Assembly: GCA_028291305.1 (NCBI GenBank)
Contig: JAQGII010000294.1
Span: 1-5,697 of the forward strand
From: Caulobacteraceae bacterium
GTDB taxonomy: Bacteria; Pseudomonadota; Alphaproteobacteria; Caulobacterales; Caulobacteraceae
Direction: 5' to 3'
DNA: 5,697 nucleotides
Positions 1-5,697 of the stretch are shown piece by piece. The notes beneath the pieces were generated by a model. It did not search any database. It saw only the letters and a program-made list of their open reading frames with translations, and was not told where the DNA came from. The position numbers and the translations under genes were made by a program. Each line of letters opens with the position of its first letter. The first letter of the stretch is position 1.

Positions 1-1694
1 GTGCGGCCGCCGCGCAGGCGCCGCAGCGTGGCTTGGATCGCCGCCTCGGTGCGGCTGTCGAGCGCGCTGGTGGCCTCGTCCAGGATCAGCAGGCGGGGCT
101 GGGCGATCAGGGCGCGGGCCAGGCCCACGCGCTGGCGCTCGCCGCCCGACAGCTTCAGCCCCCGCTCGCCGACCTTGGTCTCCATCCCTTCGGGCAGGCC
201 GCGGATGAAGTCGCCGAGCTCCGCCGCGTCGGCGGCGGCCCACACCTCCTGGTCGTTGGCGTCCGGCCGGCCGAAGCCGATGTTGGTGCGCAGGGTGTCG
301 TTGAACAGGGCCACGTCCTGGGGCACCAGGGCCACCGCCCGGCGCAGGGCGCTCTGCCTGACGGCGCGCAGGTCGCTGCCGTCGATGGACACCGCCCCGC
401 CCTGCGGATCGATCAGCCGCAGGGCCAGCCGCACCAGGGTGGTCTTGCCGGCCCCGGAGGGACCGACGATGGCCGTGGTCGAGCCGGGCGGCGCGCGGAA
501 GCTGACCCCGTCCAGCCCCTGGGAGCGGGCGGTGTGGCGGAAGGAGACATCGGTGAACGCCAGGTCGGCGCCGTGCACCAGCGCCTCGGGCAGTTCGCGC
601 GCATTGGCCGCGTCGGCGACGGCCGGGACCTGGCGGCGCAGGTCGACCATCGCCTCCATGTCGATGATCGACTGGCGGATTTCGCGGTAGGCGAAGCCGA
701 GGATCGCCAGCGGCGAATAGATCTGGATCATGATCAGCACCGTGCTCATCACGTCCCCCGGACCGATCTTGCCCTGGGCTGCGCTCATGCCGGCCAGCAC
801 GGCCATGGCCGCCAGCCCGGCGCTCATCACCGCCGACTGGATCACGTTGAGCAGCACCAGCGAGGTGTTGGCCTTGACCGCCGCCCGGGCGTAGTCGCCC
901 AGCGCCTCGTCATAGTGTTCGGCCGCCCGCGCCTCGGCCCCGAAGCTCTTGACCGTCTCATAGTTGAGCAGAGCGTCCACCGAGCGCCCGGCAGCCTCGC
1001 TGTCGGCCGCGTTGAGGGCGCGCCGGTGGTGGATGCGCCAGTCGGAGATCATGAAGGTGCCGGCGCCGTACAGCACCACCGTGGCGATGGCCACAGCCGC
1101 GAAGCGCCAGTCGTAGGCTTTCGCCAGGGCCACGGCCGCCATCAGCAGCTCGAGCACCGTGGGCGCCAGGTTGAACACCAGGGTCCGCAGCAGGTACTCG
1201 ATGGAGCGGGCGCCCCGGTCGATGGTGCGGCCCAGCGCCCCGGTGCGCTTGGTCTGGTGGTAGTCCAGCGACAGCGACAGGGCGTGGGCGAAGCTCTCGG
1301 CGGCCGCGCGGCGCTGGGCGGCCTGGGACACGGGCGTGAAGATGGCGTCGCGCGCCTGGGGCGCGGCGGCGGCCAGGAAGCGCACCACCGACCAGCCGAT
1401 CGCCAGGGCCGCGAAGGACAGGCCCACCGTCATCGCCGCGCTCTGGCCCTTGGCCAGTTTATTGACCGCGTGCCCCAGCAGGAACGGGGCCCAGATGCCC
1501 AGGGCCTTGCCCACCACGATCAGGACGAAGGCGACCGCCGTGCGCGTCTTCAGCCACGGCGCCTCGGAGCGCATGATCAGTCGCCACAGGTCGATCATGG
1601 CGTCCAGCAGGCTGAGCTTGGCCCCGGCCGGCGCGTCGGCCGACTCCCCCTGGCCGCGCACGCGCTCGCGCTCCGGGCCGCCCCGCGGCCTCAT
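1..1694 (-). CDS. Atm1-type half ABC transporter, membrane domain fused to ATPase (C-terminus cut by window edge)
   Basis: Inner-membrane exporter with fused permease and ATPase, expected to work as a homodimer. The first 564 residues are visible. A six-helix membrane domain spans about residues 50-340; the nucleotide-binding domain starts near 370. Visible ATPase motifs are Walker A GPSGAGKTT (411-419), Q-loop Q459, signature LSGGERQ (515-521), Walker B LLILDE (535-540) and D-loop SALD (543-546). The H-loop lies beyond the window. Atm1/HMT1-like traits are NYETVKSF (244-251), GRTIDRGAR (155-163) with arginines 156 and 160 spaced like the glutathione-contacting pair of bacterial Atm1, LLNVIQS (281-287) and LGFAYREI (332-339). 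Known relatives export glutathione conjugates, glutathione-metal complexes or a sulfur compound; the substrate here is inferred. The start ATG overlaps the upstream lipoprotein stop (ATGA) and has no clear Shine-Dalgarno sequence, suggesting translational coupling. About 40-60 residues are probably missing. Confidence 0.93.
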   Translation of the reverse strand, partial: MRPRGGPERERVRGQGESADAPAGAKLSLLDAMIDLWRLIMRSEAPWLKTRTAVAFVLIVVGKALGIWAPFLLGHAVNKLAKGQSAAMTVGLSFAALAIGWSVVRFLAAAAPQARDAIFTPVSQAAQRRAAAESFAHALSLSLDYHQTKRTGALGRTIDRGARSIEYLLRTLVFNLAPTVLELLMAAVALAKAYDWRFAAVAIATVVLYGAGTFMISDWRIHHRRALNAADSEAAGRSVDALLNYETVKSFGAEARAAEHYDEALGDYARAAVKANTSLVLLNVIQSAVMSAGLAAMAVLAGMSAAQGKIGPGDVMSTVLIMIQIYSPLAILGFAYREIRQSIIDMEAMVDLRRQVPAVADAANARELPEALVHGADLAFTDVSFRHTARSQGLDGVSFRAPPGSTTAIVGPSGAGKTTLVRLALRLIDPQGGAVSIDGSDLRAVRQSALRRAVALVPQDVALFNDTLRTNIGFGRPDANDQEVWAAADAAELGDFIRGLPEGMETKVGERGLKLSGGERQRVGLARALIAQPRLLILDEATSALDSRTEAAIQATLRRLRGGR

Positions 1695-2503
1695 CGTGCG
1701 GGCTCGGAGGATGCCGGCAACAGGGTGGTCTGCGGTCCGCCCCCGGGGGTGATCCAGTCCACCCGCCAGCCGCCCGCGGCGGCGGTGACCCGGTAGGGAC
1801 CATCGGCGGGCGGCGCGATCGGCCCGACCATGACGTCTGTCTCGGCGGCGGCCTTGGCCCCCAGCGCCTGGATGTGGTGGGCGCCCGGCGGCAGGGCCTT
1901 GGGCAGGGTCATGCTGAAGCGGCCGTCGGCGGCCGGGGCCACCTGCATCGCCTGGACGCCGTCCACCAGCACCCTCACCGGGACGCCGGCCGGGGCGCGG
2001 CCGGAGACCGCCGCGGCGCCGCCGCCGTCCAGGTCGACGGCCAGGATGTGCAGGCCAAGCCGGCCGCCGTCCAGCACCAGGGCGCCCGCGCCCGACCGCA
2101 GCAGGGCTACGGTCGGCGCCCCGGGCAGGATCGCCACATAGCCCTCGGCCTGCAGGCGGCGCCCGTCGCTCTCGGCGGACAGGCCGTAGAGCGTCGGCTC
2201 GGACACCGGACCCAGCGGCGTGCTCCAGCGACCGGAGCCGTCGGCGGTGGTCTCAAGGCTGACCCCGGCGGGCGACACCAGCCGCACCGCGGACGATGGG
2301 GCTGCGCTGCCGGACAGCGACAGGGCGCCTTCGGCTCCGCGGCTCAGATCCAGGACGTGCGGCGCGGCGCGGTAGCCGGGATCGGGCGCGTCGGCCGCGA
2401 CCGGGGCCGCGGTCCTCTTGGACGCGTCGCGACCGCAAGCGACCAGCATCAAGGCCAACGCCAGCAGTCCCCAGCTCGAACTTGCCCTCAAACGCACCCT
2501 CAT
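1691..2503 (-). CDS. Lipoprotein with two Ig-like repeats, function unknown
   Basis: A 270-residue predicted lipoprotein. The N-terminus has basic residues, a hydrophobic stretch (about 11-22) and a lipobox LVAC with lipidation cysteine C23. A polar Ala/Pro/Asp linker (24-45) follows. Two related modules, about 58-100 and 163-215, share the order: small-residue strand with SGxA, a PAGV strand, then a DG-containing turn before GRWS or GRFS; this is typical of short bacterial Ig-like folds. The C-terminus has a separate segment, YRVTAAAGGWRVDWITPGGG (237-256). The frame is open upstream to 2677, but the ATG at 2503 is preferred because GGAG lies 3 bases upstream and the signal sequence begins right there. 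The residue after the lipobox Cys is Gly, not Asp, so outer-membrane sorting is plausible. The gene ends in an ATGA overlap with the ABC exporter, so it may be an envelope partner of that transporter. I do not recognise a named family. Confidence 0.85.
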   Translation of the reverse strand: MRVRLRASSSWGLLALALMLVACGRDASKRTAAPVAADAPDPGYRAAPHVLDLSRGAEGALSLSGSAAPSSAVRLVSPAGVSLETTADGSGRWSTPLGPVSEPTLYGLSAESDGRRLQAEGYVAILPGAPTVALLRSGAGALVLDGGRLGLHILAVDLDGGGAAAVSGRAPAGVPVRVLVDGVQAMQVAPAADGRFSMTLPKALPPGAHHIQALGAKAAAETDVMVGPIAPPADGPYRVTAAAGGWRVDWITPGGGPQTTLLPASSEPAR

Positions 2504-2506
2504 GAT

Positions 2507-2513
2507 CTCCACC
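2507..2513 (-). promoter_or_regulatory. Ribosome binding site of the lipoprotein gene
   Basis: Read on the minus strand this is GGTGGAG, ending 3 bases before the ATG at 2503. It decides the start against the much longer open frame that runs back to 2677, which would add 58 residues before the signal peptide. Confidence 0.65.
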
Positions 2514-2542
2514 CGCCCATGGCGGAGCGGGATGTCGAATTG

Positions 2543-2554
2543 CCGGAAATCCGG
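2543..2554. repeat. Short palindrome in the divergent promoter region
   Basis: CCGGA-AA-TCCGG, a perfect 5-base inverted repeat with a two-base centre. It lies about 40 bases upstream of the lipoprotein start and is better placed as a protein-binding site than as an RNA hairpin. GC-rich palindromes of this size can occur by chance. Confidence 0.35.
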
Positions 2555-2582
2555 TCCCCCGACGGTCCCCCTGTTTGGACCG
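2552..2582. repeat. Paired 9-base direct repeats plus an inverted copy, possible operator
   Basis: CGGTCCCCC occurs at 2552-2560 and again at 2563-2571, a period of 11 bases, about one helical turn. The second copy also forms an inverted repeat with GGACCG at 2577-2582 (8-base spacer). The inverted arm overlaps the proposed -35 of the plus-strand promoter. Same-face spacing and promoter overlap are what an operator for a transcription factor would look like; no regulator gene is visible in the window, so binding is an inference. Confidence 0.4.
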
Positions 2583-2603
2583 AGAACCCGATCATGCTTA
2601 GAT
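2575..2603 (+). promoter_or_regulatory. Candidate promoter for the LOG gene
   Basis: TTGGAC (2575-2580), a 17-base spacer and TTAGAT (2598-2603, followed by C) resemble the housekeeping sigma promoter of Caulobacterales, whose -10 is GC-rich with a TANAW core. Transcription would start near 2610, giving a leader of about 50 bases that contains the hairpin at 2618-2633. The -10 sits inside CGATC-N7-GATCG (2589-2605). The match is partial, so this is tentative. Confidence 0.3.
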
Positions 2604-2617
2604 CGTTGACCTGAAGC

Positions 2618-2638
2618 GCGCCCGCAAGGGCGCTTTTT
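2618..2638 (+). terminator. Intrinsic-terminator-shaped hairpin in the LOG leader
   Basis: GCGCCC (2618-2623), loop GCAA (2624-2627), GGGCGC (2628-2633), then TTTTT (2634-2638). The six pairs are perfect and all G-C, closed by a GNRA-type tetraloop. The T-run is on the plus strand only, so it would act on rightward transcription. No plus-strand gene lies upstream, and the LOG start codon is only 22 bases further. It may be an attenuator of the LOG gene, or a barrier to rightward transcription antisense to the left operon. Confidence 0.6.
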
Positions 2639-2651
2639 GCTGTTCGGCTTT

Positions 2652-2655
2652 GGAG
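2652..2655 (+). promoter_or_regulatory. Ribosome binding site of the LOG gene
   Basis: GGAG lies 5 bases before the ATG at 2661. It decides for that ATG over the in-frame TTG at 2637, which falls inside the T-run of the hairpin and has no Shine-Dalgarno sequence. Confidence 0.65.
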
Positions 2656-2660
2656 ACCAG

Positions 2661-3293
2661 ATGACCGGCGCGCTCAACGCCCCTGCCCCGACCCCTGCCG
2701 CGGCGCCCGTGCTGGGCTCGGTCTGCGTCTATTGCGCTTCGTCGGTCACCGCCAACCCCGCCTATATCGCGGCGGCCGAGCAGTTCGGCGCCCTGCTGGC
2801 GAAGGACGGCGTGCGGCTGGTCTATGGCGGCGGCGGCATCGGGCTGATGGGCGCCTGCGCGCGCGGCGCCTATCGGGCCGGGGGCAAGGTGCTGGGCATC
2901 ATGCCGGCCTTCCTGCAGGACCGCGAGCGCGTCTACGACGAGGTCGAGACCATGATCGTGGACTCCATGCACGAGCGTAAGATGATCATGTTCGAGGAAG
3001 CCGACGCCTTCGCTGTCCTGCCCGGCGGCATCGGCACCCTGGAGGAAGTGGTCGAGCTGATGTCCTGGCGGCGGCTGGAGCTGCACAGGAAGCCGATCGT
3101 CTTCCTCAGCCCCGATGGCTTCTGGGACCCGCTGTTCCGGCTGATCGACCACACCATCGAGCAGAACCTGACCCCGTCCTGGTTCAACAGCACCTGGGCG
3201 TCGGTCGAAACCCCGCGGGAGTTGCTGCCCGCCATGCGGGCCCTGCTCCAGTCGGGGCCACAGTCCAATCCCGCCGCGACCGAACTGACCTGA
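2661..3293 (+). CDS. LOG-family protein (cytokinin riboside 5'-monophosphate phosphoribohydrolase type)
   Basis: A 210-residue cytosolic enzyme of the LOG (lonely guy) family. Characterised members hydrolyse N6-modified or plain purine nucleoside 5'-monophosphates to free base plus ribose 5-phosphate; several bacterial ones act as AMP or pyrimidine/purine 5'-nucleotide nucleosidases. Key segments are VCVYCASS (21-28) in the first Rossmann strand, the nucleotide-binding YGGGGIGLMG (55-64), HERK (104-107) with the catalytic arginine R106, and PGGIGTLEE (121-129) with catalytic E129. Both hallmark motifs are intact, so it should be active; the physiological substrate cannot be read from sequence. 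An Ala/Pro-rich stretch (5-16) precedes the fold. Length is near the usual 180-210 for the short bacterial class. It stands alone: divergent from the lipoprotein gene and convergent with the Hpt gene. Confidence 0.93.
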   Translation: MTGALNAPAPTPAAAPVLGSVCVYCASSVTANPAYIAAAEQFGALLAKDGVRLVYGGGGIGLMGACARGAYRAGGKVLGIMPAFLQDRERVYDEVETMIVDSMHERKMIMFEEADAFAVLPGGIGTLEEVVELMSWRRLELHRKPIVFLSPDGFWDPLFRLIDHTIEQNLTPSWFNSTWASVETPRELLPAMRALLQSGPQSNPAATELT

Positions 3294-3300
3294 TCGCCTA

Positions 3301-3325
3301 GGCGAAAGCGGATGCCGGTTTCGCC
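3301..3325 (+). terminator. Hairpin just downstream of the LOG gene
   Basis: GGCGAAA (3301-3307) pairs with TTTCGCC (3319-3325). Inside it, after a G-G mismatch, CGG (3309-3311) pairs with CCG (3315-3317) around an ATG loop. It starts 8 bases after the LOG stop and partly overlaps the self-complementary 12-base TCGCCTAGGCGA (3294-3305). No T-run follows on the plus strand, so termination may be inefficient or the hairpin may instead protect the 3' end. It looks like one block of a dispersed palindromic repeat. Confidence 0.45.
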
Positions 3326-3351
3326 GCCCGACATGCTCTAACACTATGATT

Positions 3352-3405
3352 TAGAACCTTTCTACTCGGTTCAGATGGTTCCATCTGAACCGAAAAGGCT
3401 CTAGC
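3352..3405. repeat. Long imperfect palindrome between convergent genes
   Basis: The core is a perfect 12-base inverted repeat, CGGTTCAGATGG (3367-3378) and CCATCTGAACCG (3381-3392), with only TT between. T3366 and A3393 extend it by one pair. Further out, TAGAACCTTT (3352-3361) matches AAAGGCTCTA (3394-3403) in 9 of 10 positions, with CTAC left unpaired on the left arm. The outer right arm includes the stop codon of the Hpt gene (3401-3403). Neither strand has a downstream T-run. It probably acts as a bidirectional 3'-end structure for the two converging genes. The style is that of dispersed intergenic palindromes common in alphaproteobacteria; copy number cannot be judged from one window. 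Confidence 0.65.
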
Positions 3406-3745
3406 CGCGCGTGTAGGCGGCGATGTCGGCGAGGGCCTCGGCCATGGCGTCGGCGACGCGGGCCAGGACCGCGCGCTTGGCCTCCGGCGACTCGTCGCGG
3501 GCGGCCTCGGCGGCGCCGCACGCCTCAGCCAGGGCGAAGGCGCCGATGCCGAGCGCGGATCCCTTCAGGCTGTGGGCGGCGTGGCGCCAATCGTCCTTCG
3601 CGGCGGTCGGGCTGAGCGCCGGCAGCACCGTGCGCGCCTGGTCGGAAAACAGATCCAGCACTTCGCGCACGATGGCCCTGTCGCCGGCGACGTAGCTTTC
3701 CAGGTGGCCGAAATCGACGGAACCCGGTCTCACAGCGTCGTTCAT
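3401..3745 (-). CDS. Free-standing Hpt (histidine phosphotransfer) domain protein
   Basis: A 114-residue cytosolic protein that is essentially one Hpt four-helix domain. The phosphoacceptor motif HAAHSLKGSALGIGA (55-69) has H58 as the predicted phosphorylated histidine, followed by the conserved SLKGSA that packs the helix. Helices before it (about 22-44) and after it (about 70-87 and 91-110) complete the bundle. Such proteins relay phosphate between receiver domains of hybrid kinases and response regulators; no kinase or receiver is in this window, so partners are unknown. The frame is open upstream to 3832, but the ATG at 3745 is preferred because the Hpt fold begins soon after it and longer versions would overlap the barrel gene. 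AAGGG lies 11 bases upstream, which is rather far. It follows the barrel gene by 22 bases, so it is probably the last gene of that operon. Confidence 0.88.
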   Translation of the reverse strand: MNDAVRPGSVDFGHLESYVAGDRAIVREVLDLFSDQARTVLPALSPTAAKDDWRHAAHSLKGSALGIGAFALAEACGAAEAARDESPEAKRAVLARVADAMAEALADIAAYTRG

Positions 3746-3767
3746 ACCTTGGCGCACCCTTGCCGTT

Positions 3768-5042
3768 TCAGAACGCCAGCTTAAGGGCAGTTTGGATCGT
3801 TGTCTGCGCCTGTCGCGGAGCCTGGCCGACATAGGCGCGCGACGGGCGGTCGCTGTACACGTGCAGCACCTCGACCAGCGCCGCCAGTTGTTCGGTGACG
3901 GGATGGCGATAGTCGGCGGTCAGGGCCCAGCCCCGCTCGTTGTTGTTGTCCAGCGTCTGGAAGGTGTGGTCGCGCACCTGGAAGCCGTCGATCCGGCCGG
4001 TGACCAGGTCCTTGCCCAGGTCGTGGCTGACCAGCAGGTAGGCGGCGTCGAAGCCGGCGTCGACCCGCCAGCCGACCGGTGTGACGAACCCCGTCACCGT
4101 GCGTCCGGTCATGGCCTGGGCCAGGACCTCGGTCTTGTCGTCGGGCTTCAGCCGCAGGCCCAGGTTCCAGAAGGTGGTGTCCCAGGACCACTGGCCATTC
4201 ACGACCGAGGTCCGGTCCCCTGCGTTGTCATAGTAGAACAGGTTGACGGTCACCGCCCCCGGCGCGCGCCACTCGGCGCGGGCGTAGACGCCGGGACGCC
4301 CGTCGATCTCGTCCACCGAACGGCTGTAGGGGCCCTGCGAGGTCGCGAAGAACGGCTTGTGCGCCGCCGGGACCTGGGGGATCGGAAAATCGCCGAAGGC
4401 GGTGGAGCGCACGTCGTGCAGCGCCCAGCCCCGCCAGGTCAGGAGCGTCCCCGACGTGTCGTCCCCGGCGAACACCCCGGCCGTGGCCGAGACCTCTTGG
4501 TCCTCCCAGCGGCGGGCGATGGTGGCTTCCCCGCCCCAGGTCTTGACCTCCTCGCCGATCCAGCTGTCGATGGCCGAGGGGGTGATGGTGCGACTGGGGG
4601 TCCAGGCGGGGCCGTCGTTCTCCATCGACACCGGCGGGTACATCAGCCCCGCTCGCGCCGAGTAGCGCAGGCCGTCGGCCCTGGGCAAAGGCTTGTACAG
4701 GACATAGGCCTCCGACAGGTCCACGCCGTGCGCCTGGTCCGGCTGAGCCACCGCGTCCACAAAGCCCGACAGGTCCCAGGCCAGCCGAGGCCGCCAGACC
4801 AGGTCCGCCGACGCGATCTGCAGCCGGACCGTCTCGCCCGCGCCGGAGCCGCCGTAGCGGGTCTTGCCGAATCCGCCCTGGGTCCACGAGGTCTCGCCGT
4901 CCGACGCCGACAGGCGCACGTCGATCTGGCCGGAGAACACGCCGGGCGAGACCAGGTCGACCTGGGCCAAGGCCGGCGTGGCCACGGCGAACACCAGACC
5001 GCCGGCCAAGGCGGCGGCGCCGATCGGCGCGGCGCGCCTCAT
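3768..5042 (-). CDS. Outer-membrane beta-barrel protein, uncharacterised
   Basis: A 424-residue protein with a clear Sec signal peptide: basic MRR, a hydrophobic core (about 8-22) and the cleavage motif ALA before Q27. The mature part alternates polar and hydrophobic residues in short strands separated by Gly/Asp/Asn-rich turns, has many aromatic residues, and ends in TALKLAF with a terminal phenylalanine, as expected for a substrate of the barrel-assembly machinery. No TonB box, plug, OmpA domain or coiled coil is visible, so a porin-like barrel is the best guess. The most family-like stretch is about 132-172, including GLMYPPVSMENDGPAW (132-147), ITPSAIDSWIGEEVK (153-167) and WGGE (169-172). 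Its ATG overlaps the EAL gene stop (ATGA). Synthesis coupled to a c-di-GMP phosphodiesterase suggests a role in surface behaviour, but the ligand or function is unknown. Confidence 0.83.
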   Translation of the reverse strand: MRRAAPIGAAALAGGLVFAVATPALAQVDLVSPGVFSGQIDVRLSASDGETSWTQGGFGKTRYGGSGAGETVRLQIASADLVWRPRLAWDLSGFVDAVAQPDQAHGVDLSEAYVLYKPLPRADGLRYSARAGLMYPPVSMENDGPAWTPSRTITPSAIDSWIGEEVKTWGGEATIARRWEDQEVSATAGVFAGDDTSGTLLTWRGWALHDVRSTAFGDFPIPQVPAAHKPFFATSQGPYSRSVDEIDGRPGVYARAEWRAPGAVTVNLFYYDNAGDRTSVVNGQWSWDTTFWNLGLRLKPDDKTEVLAQAMTGRTVTGFVTPVGWRVDAGFDAAYLLVSHDLGKDLVTGRIDGFQVRDHTFQTLDNNNERGWALTADYRHPVTEQLAALVEVLHVYSDRPSRAYVGQAPRQAQTTIQTALKLAF

Positions 5043-5697
5043 CCTTGCCGGACCGCCGCGGGGGACGGGCGGACCTGCGCCCGCGCCAGGACCGCCTCCT
5101 GCTCGAGGAAGGCGGTCAGATCGGCCATCGGCATCGGCCGGGCGATCAGATAGCCCTGGGCTAGGTCGCAGCCCATGCCGGCCAGCAGCGCCTGGGCGAC
5201 GGGGGTCTCGACTCCCTCGGCGGTCACCAGCAGCCCCAGGCTGTGGGCCAGGTCGATGGTCGAGCGCACCAGGAGGGTGTCCCTGTGCCCCTCGGCCATG
5301 CCGATGATGAAGGCCTTGTCGATCTTCAGCTCATGGGCCCGGATCTGCTTCAGGTAGGCCAGCGAGGACAGGCCAGAGCCATAGTCGTCGATGGAGATCT
5401 TCAGGCCCGCCGAGGCGAACCGGTCGATCATCTGCAGGGCCACGGCCGGATTGTCGATCACCGCGGTCTCGGTGATCTCCAGGCACAGCTCGCCGCAGGC
5501 GGTCTTGGCCATCATCAGGGCTTCTTCGACGAATTCCGGATCGCCCACCAGCCGCCCGGAGATGTTGACCGACATGGCCACCGCGTGCCCCGCCGCCGCC
5601 AGGGCCGCCTGCTGGGCGATGGCCAGCGACAGGACGTGCTCGGTCAGGGTGCGGATATGGCCGGTCTCCTCGGCCAGCGGGATGAATTCGTCAGGCA
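5039..5697 (-). CDS. EAL-domain cyclic-di-GMP phosphodiesterase (N-terminal part outside window)
   Basis: The visible 218 C-terminal residues are most of an EAL domain, which hydrolyses cyclic di-GMP to linear pGpG. In fragment numbering the catalytic and metal-binding set is present: N44 in VNISG, E73 in LEITE, D103-D104 in DDYGSG, K124 in LKID, E160 and E163 in AEGVET, and Q180 in AQGYLIARP. The fragment opens with PDEFIPLAEETG, normal for this fold; the EAL tripeptide itself lies off the right edge. Loop 6 reads DDYGSGLSSL rather than the commoner DDFGTGYSSL, a mild change that keeps the acidic pair. About 20 residues of Ala/Arg-rich tail follow the domain. The frame stays open to the window edge, so any GGDEF, PAS or membrane sensor part cannot be seen. 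The stop overlaps the barrel gene start (ATGA), which makes this the upstream gene of that operon. Activity is predicted, not shown. Confidence 0.93.
   Translation of the reverse strand, partial: PDEFIPLAEETGHIRTLTEHVLSLAIAQQAALAAAGHAVAMSVNISGRLVGDPEFVEEALMMAKTACGELCLEITETAVIDNPAVALQMIDRFASAGLKISIDDYGSGLSSLAYLKQIRAHELKIDKAFIIGMAEGHRDTLLVRSTIDLAHSLGLLVTAEGVETPVAQALLAGMGCDLAQGYLIARPMPMADLTAFLEQEAVLARAQVRPSPAAVRQG

Noticed and set aside
33..1796. Long plus-strand open frame (587 codons) opposite the ABC exporter
   Set aside because: It is rich in Gly/Arg/His/Gln with no domain, lies wholly antisense to a gene with complete ABC motifs, and is the usual result of high GC at third positions.
1874..2614. 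Plus-strand open frame ending 3 bases before the terminator-shaped hairpin
   Set aside because: The position next to a terminator is tempting, but the product is low-complexity and antisense to the lipoprotein, whose signal peptide and lipobox are clear. I treat the terminator as unrelated to a protein-coding gene.
2504..2677. 58-residue N-terminal extension of the lipoprotein
   Set aside because: It would bury the signal sequence and lipobox inside the protein, runs through the divergent promoter and the LOG start, and a ribosome binding site supports the ATG at 2503.
2598..3344. Minus-strand open frame (248 codons) opposite the LOG gene
   Set aside because: The plus strand encodes intact LOG catalytic motifs with a good ribosome binding site; the antisense frame has shadow-type composition.
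3746..3832. 29-residue N-terminal extension of the Hpt protein
   Set aside because: It would overlap the barrel gene's coding end, is Arg-rich with no fold, and the domain is complete from the ATG at 3745.
3792..5153. Long plus-strand open frame (453 codons) opposite the barrel and EAL genes
   Set aside because: Low-complexity Arg/Gly/His composition, no recognisable fold, and it spans two opposite-strand genes that have clear signal-peptide and EAL motifs.

Overview
The window is GC-rich, densely coding bacterial DNA with short intergenic gaps. The protein families (an Atm1-type half ABC transporter with the alphaproteobacterial glutathione-pocket pattern, an orphan Hpt protein, a c-di-GMP phosphodiesterase) and a TCTAA/TTAGA-containing intergenic palindrome mosaic point to an alphaproteobacterium, most likely the Caulobacter/Phenylobacterium group. 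That placement is an inference from sequence style, not from a database match.

Layout, left to right. Positions 1-2503 hold a two-gene minus-strand operon: a small lipoprotein with two Ig-like repeats (2503 to 1691), then an Atm1-type ABC exporter (1694 leftwards, cut at the window edge). The two overlap by ATGA. Positions 2504-2660 are a divergent promoter region rich in short direct and inverted repeats; it also carries an intrinsic-terminator-shaped hairpin just ahead of the next gene. Positions 2661-3293 encode a plus-strand LOG-family nucleoside-5'-monophosphate phosphoribohydrolase. Positions 3294-3400 are a convergent gap almost filled by palindromes. Positions 3401-5697 hold a minus-strand operon read right to left: the C-terminal part of an EAL-domain c-di-GMP phosphodiesterase (cut at the right edge), an outer-membrane beta-barrel protein overlapping it by ATGA, and 22 bases later a free-standing Hpt phosphotransfer protein.

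How they may work together. The left operon pairs an envelope lipoprotein with an inner-membrane exporter of thiol conjugates or metal complexes. The right operon couples c-di-GMP turnover, an uncharacterised outer-membrane barrel and a phosphorelay intermediate; it is the most unusual combination here. I see no CRISPR array, transposase, tRNA, rRNA or phage gene. Most genes are members of known families; the least explained parts are the barrel protein, the lipoprotein and the two intergenic regions.
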